Origin: JBBQER01 sp052148155
GTDB taxonomy: Bacteria > Actinomycetota > Acidimicrobiia > IMCC26256 > PALSA-610
NCBI GenBank assembly: GCA_052148155.1
Contig: JBKQIY010000069.1
Coordinates: 1-5,874 of the forward strand
Reading direction: 5' to 3'
DNA length: 5,874 nucleotides
This document shows, in pieces, positions 1 through 5,735 of the stretch. The position numbers were made by a program, and so were the translations under genes. Below the pieces are notes generated by a model, which saw only the letters and a program-made list of their open reading frames with translations, ran no database searches and was not told where the DNA came from. The first letter of the stretch is position 1. Each line of letters starts with the position of its first letter.

Positions 1-122
1 TTCGAACCAGACGCAGCCGCCACCGGAACCGCCCACCCACACACACCCACCGCGACCGCCCCGACAACAAGCGCGCCCAACACACCGGTCCGTCTCACAA
101 ACACCGAACGCCACAACCTCAC
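1..122 (-). CDS. Secreted protein with signal peptide, 5' partial (runs off left edge)
   Basis: This is the first 40 codons of a minus-strand gene cut by the left window edge. Translation from the GTG at 122 begins MRLWRSVFVRRTG, followed by a hydrophobic core (about residues 14-32) and then VPVAAASGS, a classic Sec signal peptide: basic N-region, Val/Ala/Gly-rich H-region, and a plausible signal peptidase I site around the VAAAS segment. A Cys lies inside the core (residue 29), but the residue before it is Val, so a lipobox is unlikely. The start is supported by a strong Shine-Dalgarno eight bases upstream. Codons are strongly G-ending (GTG, GCG), matching the partial gene at the right edge. 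The mature protein is outside the window, so its function cannot be named. It faces away from all other genes here. Confidence 0.72.
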   Translation of the reverse strand, partial: MRLWRSVFVRRTGVLGALVVGAVAVGVCGWAVPVAAASGS

Positions 123-130
123 ACCACGAA

Positions 131-138
131 CCTTTCCT
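131..138 (-). promoter_or_regulatory. Shine-Dalgarno of the left-edge secreted gene
   Basis: Read on the minus strand this is AGGAAAGG, with eight bases between it and the GTG at 122. It is the strongest ribosome binding site in the window, and it decides the start of a gene otherwise visible only through its signal peptide. Confidence 0.7.
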
Positions 139-182
139 CAAGCCCACCAACAGTGTCCCAGGTCCGACAGTGCGCGACCAGC

Positions 183-196
183 CTCGAAGCTTCAAG
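183..196. repeat. Imperfect 14-bp palindrome upstream of the left-edge gene
   Basis: CTCGAAGCTTCAAG reads almost the same on both strands (perfect 8-bp core GAAGCTTC, one mismatched pair in the flanks). It lies about 60 bases upstream of the GTG at 122, where an operator could sit. Short palindromes occur by chance, so this is only a candidate binding site. Confidence 0.2.
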
Positions 197-1062
197 TTCT
201 TCGCGATCTGGTGTTTCTTTTTCGTCGTTTGGACGATGACTTCACTGAGCGGCGCGAGCTGGGCCAACCGCGCCCGATTGCAACCGTTGGCTGCTCGTCG
301 GCACTGCCGCGACCTTCGGGTGAGCTGTGCGGGCCGCTTCGCAGCGTGCGGATTCTCGGCGCGGATTTGGCGCACGTCGTGCCGCCTTCGATGACCGTGG
401 TGTCGCGGCCGGACCGGCGAAGGTGACGACATATCGGGCGCGACGTGCCGACTGCGGCGCCCGAAGTCTTTGTGCGGTCGCATTCCACGTATTGATGGCG
501 GTCGAGGGGACGAGGCACCCGCATGTGGCGTCGGAATGGGCGACTGACACCTCAGTACCGAAACCACATCTCAGTGGGTAAACGAACCGATGCTCGACGA
601 GACGGATCGCGAAGGCCGGGATTGCGCTGACGAGCCACGCAAGCTGCAAACGTCATGCAGGGGTAGTGATCAACACCGGGTACAGGTGGTGACGCCGCGG
701 AGCTTCGGTCGGATCGGGAACTCTGTCTGATCGTTCGAGCCATCGTGGCTTCCCAGCCGATCGGACGCCGATGGTGTTGTGGCGCGCGTTGGTGGTGAGT
801 CCAGTGTGAGAGTCAGACCTCGTTTGTCGTTGCGGTCTAGGTGCCTGGCATTGCGATGCTTCGGTGGTCTGTTGGTCTGTATTCGTATCGGTTCTGTCGA
901 AGGCGGACTCAACCGCCGTCAGAGCTCGTGGTGTTTTGTCGTGCATCCGGTCCGGCGGCCGTGGTTATCTGTGGTCATGTTCGACGAGTCGCGAATTCCT
1001 CAGTCTCTTTCGTCGGAAGTTGCGGCGCGCGCACAGACGGTGTCGCCTCGGCGGTCCCGACC

Positions 1063-1066
1063 GGAG
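1063..1066 (+). promoter_or_regulatory. Shine-Dalgarno GGAG selecting the ATG at 1073
   Basis: GGAG with six bases to the ATG at 1073 is the best ribosome site among the possible starts of the HNH-like gene. The alternatives, ATG at 977 and ATG at 1202, have no comparable purine-rich leader. Confidence 0.5.
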
Positions 1067-1072
1067 CGCCCA

Positions 1073-2776
1073 ATGGTGTCGCGACCGGCACCGGTCGAGA
1101 CACATCGGGCGTCATCGCGTGGTGGCGGTGACGTCGCGGGAACGAGACGTATCGAGTGGAGACAAACGGATGCTCTTCCTCCGAGCGCACCGCCGGTAGC
1201 AATGACAGCATCGGCGGAACACGCGGGATCGGTTCTGACTCGAGAATCGAGCGACGAGACGGCGAGCCCTTCGGCATGCATCTTTTGTGACCGTCCAAGC
1301 GGATCGGTCGAATACGCGTGGCCGGAATGGCTGTGCCGTTTCCTGACCGAGAATCCGCGCACGTGGGGGGCCGGCGGAAAGGACCCGGGCGCTGATTTGC
1401 TGCGTCTCGAACGCATGCGACAGGAGATCGATCAAACAGTCATATGTGTGTGCGATGTCTGTAGTCGAGGCTGGATACAGCGTCTCGACGACCGGGTGAG
1501 TCCGTTCTTACAGGCGATGATCGTAGGAGATGCGACGCCGCTGTCACCGGTGCGCCGGAGACTGCTCGCGCGATGGGCGGCCAAGACCGCGGTCGTCATG
1601 GAATGTGCATCCGACGCTCCGTATCGGACGCCACGGTTTGCGTGTGAGTTTCTGCGCCGGATTGGTGTACACCCCGGAACGCAGGTGCTCGTCGGAAAGT
1701 ACGACGGGGATCGACGCTTCCTCGCCCATGAACGAGACGTGTTCAGACGGATGATCGACGGCGAGACCTGCTACATCCCCCAGGCGTCCTTCGTCATCGG
1801 CGCGGTGTTCATCCAGGTGTTCTCCGATCCGTGGCGAGACACTGCGCCCGAACCGGCCGAACCTTCGGTGCAGCCGTTCATACCGCTCGTCGGACGGGAT
1901 GTTCGCACGGTCGTCTGGCCGCCTGACGTTTCGATCGACGACGCGGGCTATGACCTCGCGCGTAACGGTCCGAACGACGAACGCCATGATTGCCCAGAAC
2001 CGCGCGACCTCGACGAAGAACGGCGAGCGCTCCTCGCGAGCGACGACCTCGGCGAGACACCTCCGACTCGAAGCGTGGTACACGATGCGGGCATCCGGAA
2101 ACGGCGTCTCAACTGGCGTTTGACCCGGAGGCTGCCAGCACGCGCGACCGATGCGACTCCGAACGGCAGCATCCACGCGCCGTCGGGTGGAGCACCGACC
2201 GCGCACGACACGCAAGTCCGAGATGACACGACCACTGCGGTACCCGCGCAGACGTCTCGACGGCGCTTCGGCTCCTGGCTCGCGTACGCCGTCGTCATTC
2301 TGAGCGTCGCGGCTGGTCTGGTCGGCTACGCACTACACGAACGGTCGAATGTCGCACGGTGGCGCGCAAGTTCGCTCGGTTGGCAGGCGCGCGCAGAAAC
2401 ACGCGACAGTCAGGAACGGGCCGCGACGCCGGACTCGAGTGCTCCTCAGCCCGAGGTCGGGACCCTCAACGACGCCGCAACCACCACCACCACCACCACC
2501 ACCACCACACTCGCAGCCAGCACATCCCGACTGACCGCTCGACCCGAACGGCTCAACCAAATCATGAACACCGTTCCGTCCGTGACGCGCAGCCTCGAAC
2601 AATGCGCCAGTGCTGCACTCGCGACCGCTTCGGACGCGCTCACCTTCGCTGCCGCCTTCCCCAACGCCACGACGAACGCGGTCGACGCCGATTCAACCGC
2701 CGTCTCGTCCGTGTGCGGCACCGCCCGCGCCGCGGCCAACAAGCTCAACGAACTCGTCAACCAGGGAACATCGTGA
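1073..2776 (+). CDS. HNH-like zinc-domain protein with membrane anchor and ectodomain
   Basis: The protein has 567 residues from the ATG at 1073; starts at 977 (599 aa) or 1202 (524 aa) are possible. Residues 69-300 match an uncharacterised actinobacterial HNH-like family: CIFC (69-72), VEYAWPEWL (79-87), CDVC followed by SRGW (127-134), the helix RRLLARWAAKTAVVME, and a late VVWPPD. The two CxxC pairs suggest a structural zinc. The usual EH of the first motif is EY here, and the Asn after the last Cys is Ser, so nuclease activity is doubtful. A charged low-complexity linker follows, then RRR and one membrane helix (about 401-422; cytoplasmic N-terminus inferred). Outside are a W-rich segment, ten threonines (470-479) and an Ala-rich helical domain with Cys 511 and Cys 548. 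Family members as I know them are soluble and lack this tail. Function unknown; it converges on the DUF2510-like gene. Confidence 0.85.
   Translation: MVSRPAPVETHRASSRGGGDVAGTRRIEWRQTDALPPSAPPVAMTASAEHAGSVLTRESSDETASPSACIFCDRPSGSVEYAWPEWLCRFLTENPRTWGAGGKDPGADLLRLERMRQEIDQTVICVCDVCSRGWIQRLDDRVSPFLQAMIVGDATPLSPVRRRLLARWAAKTAVVMECASDAPYRTPRFACEFLRRIGVHPGTQVLVGKYDGDRRFLAHERDVFRRMIDGETCYIPQASFVIGAVFIQVFSDPWRDTAPEPAEPSVQPFIPLVGRDVRTVVWPPDVSIDDAGYDLARNGPNDERHDCPEPRDLDEERRALLASDDLGETPPTRSVVHDAGIRKRRLNWRLTRRLPARATDATPNGSIHAPSGGAPTAHDTQVRDDTTTAVPAQTSRRRFGSWLAYAVVILSVAAGLVGYALHERSNVARWRASSLGWQARAETRDSQERAATPDSSAPQPEVGTLNDAATTTTTTTTTTLAASTSRLTARPERLNQIMNTVPSVTRSLEQCASAALATASDALTFAAAFPNATTNAVDADSTAVSSVCGTARAAANKLNELVNQGTS
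2480..2509 (+). repeat. (ACC)9 trinucleotide tract encoding poly-Thr
   Basis: Nine perfect ACC units plus one ACA encode ten consecutive threonines just outside the membrane helix of the HNH-like protein. Codon choice is nearly invariant, as in a true microsatellite. Copy number change would alter linker length in whole residues without breaking the frame. A Thr-rich extracytoplasmic linker is typical of wall-spanning or glycosylated stalks. Confidence 0.9.
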
Positions 2777-2786
2777 GGCCGAAGCG

Positions 2787-2926
2787 TCAGGGGGCGCGGG
2801 CCTTGAGGATCACACGGTCACCGGAGCTGCCTGTGAGCGACGGAGGGCCGGTGCCGCCGACGTTGGTCGCAAAGACAGAGCACGTGTAGGTCCGACCGTC
2901 GATCACGCTGGGCGTCGTTTGGCACT
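2787..2926 (-). pseudogene. Orphan fibronectin type III C-terminal fragment
   Basis: Read on the minus strand, about 46 codons ending at the TGA at 2787-2789 give a typical last half of a fibronectin type III domain: DGRTYTCSVFATNVGGTGPP, the Tyr-x-Cys-x-Val-x-Ala-x-Asn strand and Gly-x-Gly turn seen in bacterial secreted Fn3 proteins. Third positions in this stretch are mostly C or G, as in real genes. The matching N-terminal half is missing: upstream, this frame becomes Arg-rich and overlaps the DUF2510-like gene out of register, with no start of its own. The stop lies ten bases past the stop of the HNH-like gene. The likely reading is a remnant of a lost secreted-protein gene. A less likely one is a frameshifted tail of the DUF2510-like gene. 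Confidence 0.5.
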
Positions 2927-2962
2927 GCCGTCGGAGACGCGACGGGCTCGTCGAGTGCGCCG

Positions 2963-3850
2963 TTAAGTCTTCCCCAGTTCTGCCTGCACCGTGTTGAGGT
3001 CCTGGACCGATTGCCGGTAACCATCGGCGAAGTCGAGCTGACCGCAACGTCTACGACCAGTCCGGCAACCCTGAGCTTGGACGTCGGCGCATCCGCTCGC
3101 GAAGCTCATGACCTCGTGACCGGCGATCCGGACAGCTTCGGCGATGTCAGCGCGCGACGTCGCGGTTGGGAGCTTGGCGGCGTCGTTCCCAGTTCGTCGA
3201 CATGCGGTCTCTTCCAGCGCACCGCGCCCGTACTCGTACGCGACTTCGTTGATGTTGTTCACGTCGCTCGCGAGCTGATTGGCCCATTCCATGATCTGCG
3301 TCCGCCAGATCTCGGACGTTCCTGGTGCCGTGGTCACGTACTCTCCGACGCGCGGCGTTGCCGCTGGCGGCATCGCCCCGAGTTGCGGTGATCTCGGTGT
3401 CGGGCGGTCGGACACTGCGATGTTCGCGCTTGTCCGCGTCGGCTGAACCTGGTGGCCCGCCGATTGCGACGACGCCGATCGCGAACTCCGTCTCGACGCC
3501 ATCAGGCCGGCGACAAGCGCGCAGGCCACGACCACCACGATCAGACCGACGACTCGCTGCCGCGAGTGCCTGAAGCGAGTGCGGGCTGGGGCGACCCGCT
3601 CCTGCGCGTCGTCGGCGATCGCCGTGCCCGGAACCGGGTCGACGATGCCTCGTCCTTGCCAAGGCGCGGCTGTGTCGCGATCTTCGACGGCGAGATCCGT
3701 AGGCGTGTCGAACGTGAGTGGTCGACGATCGGTTTGTTCGACGCCTTCGCTGCGAACGAGACGCGACGGTTCCCCGTAGACGATGTACCGCTCCTCGAAG
3801 CGACCGAACGGATCGGGATGCCAGCCGTTGTGCTCCTCGTCAAAAGCCAC
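2963..3850 (-). CDS. DUF2510-like single-pass membrane protein
   Basis: The protein has 295 residues from the GTG at 3850, with GGAAG six bases upstream (3857-3861). The N-terminus carries a DUF2510-like motif, GWHPDPFGRFEERY (residues 9-22), followed by GEPSRLVRSEGVE instead of the usual Trp-Asp-Gly...Trp-Thr half. DUF2510 is a small domain at the cytoplasmic end of many actinobacterial membrane proteins; its function is not established. A linker to about residue 90, a basic stretch (RTRFRHSRQR) and one membrane helix (about 100-118) follow, giving an inferred N-in/C-out topology. Outside is a Ser/Pro/Thr-rich stretch, then a helical domain from about 178 with Cys 217, 254, 262 and 269. Cys 217 and 254 have the same C-x36-C spacing as the convergent HNH-like protein. 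The TAA at 2963 ends a natural-looking helix. No known function. Confidence 0.85.
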   Translation of the reverse strand: MAFDEEHNGWHPDPFGRFEERYIVYGEPSRLVRSEGVEQTDRRPLTFDTPTDLAVEDRDTAAPWQGRGIVDPVPGTAIADDAQERVAPARTRFRHSRQRVVGLIVVVVACALVAGLMASRRSSRSASSQSAGHQVQPTRTSANIAVSDRPTPRSPQLGAMPPAATPRVGEYVTTAPGTSEIWRTQIMEWANQLASDVNNINEVAYEYGRGALEETACRRTGNDAAKLPTATSRADIAEAVRIAGHEVMSFASGCADVQAQGCRTGRRRCGQLDFADGYRQSVQDLNTVQAELGKT

Positions 3851-4156
3851 GTGCCACTTCCAACCGCTCGCCGTACTGGGCCGCGCCTCCGAACGTATTC
3901 CCTGCCGGTCGGCAGACCCCAGATCGCCGCCCTTCGGCGTCTGAGCGCTTCTTCGATCGTTTCGGTCGCAGCATCAGGGTCGCACGCGTGTCCGGCCTCT
4001 GTCATGCCTTCCGCCTCATCCGGCCTCGCCCGACCGTCGTGTACCGACCCGGCGGCCCGACATGAGCCCACCGGGTCTGGATGCCGACCCGCCAGCCGGG
4101 AGTCTGATCGGTAGCGGGAGTAGCGCGCACCCCGCGATCGTCGTTGAATAGCGACT
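3851..4156. other. Divergent intergenic region between DUF2510-like and lipoprotein genes
   Basis: The two flanking genes start outward from this 306-base gap, so it must hold both promoters; no convincing -10/-35 pair is seen. On the minus strand an ATG at 4005 follows a purine-rich leader (4007-4017) and opens a frame beginning MTEAGHACDPDAATETIEEA. This frame overlaps the DUF2510-like gene in a different register and soon becomes Arg-rich. It could be a short upstream ORF, the true N-terminus of the next gene if a frameshift exists, or chance. Just before the lipoprotein start is a small hairpin (4140-4155). Confidence 0.45.
4140..4155 (+). other. Small hairpin abutting the lipoprotein start codon
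   Basis: GTCGTT, loop GAAT, then AGCGAC can form a six-pair stem with one G-U pair, ending two bases before the GTG at 4157. No Shine-Dalgarno is visible nearby. In mRNA it could limit initiation, but stems this short are common by chance. Confidence 0.25.
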
Positions 4157-4777
4157 GTGGGGAAGACTGTTGCCGCCCTCGGATTGATCGGCGTCATCGT
4201 GATGGCGGCATCCTGCAGCAGTAGTGGAAACAACAGCGGTTCGCCGACGACGGTCCCGGGGCCATCGACGAGCATCGCGTCAACGTCAAGTGCGCCGGCA
4301 ACCGGCGTGGACGACGCGTCGCTTCGGAGCGTGAACTGGTCTGACGTTCAGTATCCGATGGACTGCGGAGCCAACGGGACCGCGGACGTCCGCAGCGTCG
4401 AGTACGCCACGCCGGCGCCGGACGTCGAAGTGGCGGTCGTCGAAGTGAGCTGTCAGCTGGTGGCGACGACGCCGCCGAGCGCTCTGTTCGTGTACGAGCC
4501 AGCCGCGCCGGGGGCTCAGCCTCGCCTGATTCAGGCGCTCGTCAACTACACGGACGGGTGGCTGTTCTACGTGTTCCGGTCCAGCGCAAGCGTCGTTGCC
4601 GCTTCCGTTGCCGGATACTCAACCGTCGACGTGGTCCGTTCCACCCCAGACATCTCTGCAACCCTGAAATGGGTCTGGCAAGGGAGCAGCTACCGCCTTG
4701 TTTCGTCCGTTCCCTCACACGCGCGGTACTGCATTACCGGACCTTGCGCTCCAACGACCGCGACCGGCGGAAGCTGA
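4157..4777 (+). CDS. Secreted lipoprotein, function unknown
   Basis: The protein has 206 residues. The GTG at 4157 is the only sensible start: an in-frame TGA lies at 4145-4147, and the signal peptide begins at once. MGKTVAALGLIGVIVMAASC is a lipoprotein signal with a relaxed lipobox (AAS-C) and acylated Cys 20, so the protein should sit on the outer face of the membrane. Residues 21-50 are a Ser/Thr/Pro/Gly-rich tether. From about 60 there is one compact domain with alternating beta-like segments (VEVAVVEVSC, SALFVYEP, WLFYVFRSS, ATLKWVWQGSSYRLVS). Four further cysteines (70, 99, 192, 197) could form two disulfides. The layout resembles actinobacterial LppP/LprE-type or 'CxG...AVV.V.C...P.A.yVy' lipoproteins, but I cannot place it in a named family. 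It is divergent from the DUF2510-like gene, with a weak ribosome site. Confidence 0.85.
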   Translation: MGKTVAALGLIGVIVMAASCSSSGNNSGSPTTVPGPSTSIASTSSAPATGVDDASLRSVNWSDVQYPMDCGANGTADVRSVEYATPAPDVEVAVVEVSCQLVATTPPSALFVYEPAAPGAQPRLIQALVNYTDGWLFYVFRSSASVVAASVAGYSTVDVVRSTPDISATLKWVWQGSSYRLVSSVPSHARYCITGPCAPTTATGGS

Positions 4778-4908
4778 GGTCTACACCGCACACCGCGCCG
4801 GGGTTGGCGTCGACGTACGATCTCGCCGGCAAGGTCGGCCAGAGAGATCGACCGGGAACGTCGTGCGTTCCTCGCGGATCGTGAGTCCGGCCGGTACTTT
4901 CCGCCGCG

Positions 4909-5127
4909 ATGCGAGGTTGGTTCAGCTGTCAGGTAGGCGCAATCCACGACGACAGTCGCCTCGAGCGACTCGTCTCGGTCGGCGGGGCAACGTGGCGGAA
5001 CCTCGCGGTCGTCGTTGTGCTCGCGACCGCACTCGCGTGGATCCAAAGCCGCGCGTTGGCTGAAAGTCGCAGTTCCGGGCGATCTGCGCGATCGGTCTTG
5101 CACGCCGCGAAGATCGCGAGCGCATGA
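4909..5127 (+). CDS. Doubtful small single-pass membrane protein
   Basis: This 72-codon ORF starts at an ATG. It has a polar N-terminus, a hydrophobic segment NLAVVVVLATALAWI (about residues 31-45) and a basic Ser/Arg-rich end. By hand count, third positions are richer in G/C than first or second positions, as expected for a gene, but only mildly. No Shine-Dalgarno is seen and no family is recognised. The opposite strand is also open over this stretch in the same register. The frame continues past the TGA at 5125-5127 with coding-like codons, so this may be the front of a broken longer gene. The 131 bases between the lipoprotein stop and this ATG hold nothing recognisable. Confidence 0.3.
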   Translation: MRGWFSCQVGAIHDDSRLERLVSVGGATWRNLAVVVVLATALAWIQSRALAESRSSGRSARSVLHAAKIASA

Positions 5128-5624
5128 CGCGCCGCGACGAGCAAAGAAACCAAGGACACCGCAGACCAAAGGGTTGGGGCGAGCCGGAGCTCACGGGCAC
5201 TGCATCTCGTTCCGGTCGATGTCGTCGAGGGTCGAACGCGACACACCGCAGTCGACGACGTCAGATGTATGAGTATTTCGCCGGATCGTCGTCGGCACCT
5301 GGGCCCGCCGCGTGTGAGTGCGCGATGCGAAGCTGGTAGGCGATCCCCGCCGGGCCAGCTCCCCGCCCGTTGTGGAGTACTTGTTCGAGATCGAAGCCGA
5401 CGAAAATGGCGTGGCGGTAAGGCCACCCGCGACGCCGCGAGGTTCCGCGCGGGATCGTTGCTGTGGTGGGAGACGGAGGCGTGTGATCCAGGTGAGCGTT
5501 CTGGATGTGCGATACGACCTCCTGTGGATTTTCCCGGCGTGTCCACGCTGTGACAACGCACGTTGCATCGCGTATTCTTTACTGTCGTCGATCGGTACGG
5601 ACCGCGAGCGGAGCGAGGCGGATC
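5128..5624 (+). pseudogene. Coding-like but frame-broken stretch, possible gene remnant
   Basis: No intact gene is seen, yet plus-strand segments have strongly gene-like codons (G-first, C/G-third) in alternating frames. About 5128-5268 reads in the frame of the preceding ORF, including ALHLVPVDVVEG. About 5275-5430 reads one frame over, with RRIVVGTWARRV, a TGA at 5315-5317, then VVEYLFEIEADENGVAV. About 5420-5490 returns to the first frame (RDAARFRAGSLLWWETEA), and about 5490-5550 to the second (VSVLDVRYDLLWIFPACPRC). This pattern fits a decayed gene with several frameshifts or low-quality sequence. No family is recognised. The minus strand is also open over part of it (5631 to 5191) and cannot be fully excluded. 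Confidence 0.3.
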
Positions 5625-5735
5625 GTGACAACTGACGACGCGACCCAACCGGAAGTGGTGGCCGTCGATGACTGTGCCTCCGGCACTCGGCTTGGTGGTT
5701 TCTCGGTGACGTCGGCGTCGATGACGATCTCGTGA
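5625..5735 (+). CDS. 36-codon leader ORF coupled to the next gene
   Basis: The start is a GTG with GAGG six bases upstream (5615-5618). The product begins MTTDDATQPEVVAVDD, is acidic at the front and Ser/Thr-rich at the end, and has no membrane segment or known motif. Its TGA (5733-5735) overlaps the GTG start of the next gene (5732) in a GTGA overlap, the classic arrangement for translational coupling. The next gene has no Shine-Dalgarno of its own, which supports this ORF acting as the element that brings ribosomes to it. It could be a real small protein or only a leader. It is too short for certainty. Confidence 0.4.
   Translation: MTTDDATQPEVVAVDDCASGTRLGGFSVTSASMTIS

Larger units (their letters stand above)
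123..1072. other. Long region without a convincing gene
   Basis: This region separates the left-edge minus-strand gene from the HNH-like plus-strand gene. Several overlapping open frames on both strands compete, and none has a recognisable domain. One (GTG at 170) starts with a signal-like hydrophobic stretch, but the frame then becomes Arg/Cys-rich and lacks a Shine-Dalgarno. A second, 327-581 plus, has fairly coding-like codons but only a weak ribosome site (GGTGAG, very close to the GTG). A minus-strand TTG frame (649 to 242) also begins with a hydrophobic stretch. The region must hold the promoter of the left gene (T-rich plus-strand stretch around 205-235) and that of the HNH-like gene, but no clear -10/-35 pair is visible. 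Upstream in-frame codons 779-976 of the HNH-like frame look non-coding. Confidence 0.5.

Noticed and set aside
1..8. GGTTCGAA on the minus strand, like a tRNA T-loop
   Set aside because: It falls in the coding frame of the signal-peptide gene (Gly-Ser after the signal), and no acceptor, D or anticodon arms can be folded around it.
779..1072. Upstream extension of the HNH-like gene to GTG 779
   Set aside because: Codons before 977 are Cys/Trp/Arg-rich and unlike the rest of the gene, and no Shine-Dalgarno precedes 779. The ATG at 1073 has GGAG at good spacing.
1544..2215. Long minus-strand open frame (223 aa) inside the HNH-like gene
   Set aside because: It is antisense to a plus-strand frame with clear family motifs, is Arg-rich and has no domain. 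Long antisense frames are normal in GC-rich coding DNA.
2774..2815. Possible rho-independent terminator between the convergent genes
   Set aside because: Only a five-base stem (AGGCC/GGCCT) with a long loop and no T-run is present, and part of it lies in the Fn3 fragment.
3541..4275. Minus-strand frame of 244 aa overlapping the DUF2510-like gene
   Set aside because: Most of it overlaps the DUF2510-like gene in another register and is Arg/Ser-rich. Its upper end also overlaps the lipoprotein gene. Only the part from ATG 4005 was kept, as a finding.
4690..5169. Minus-strand frame of 159 aa
   Set aside because: It overlaps the lipoprotein end antisense, has a TTG start without a ribosome site, and its composition is Arg-rich with no motif.
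4929..5648. Minus-strand frame of 239 aa
   Set aside because: It is Arg/Ser/Pro-rich with poor codon pattern and no domain, and it overlaps better plus-strand signals.
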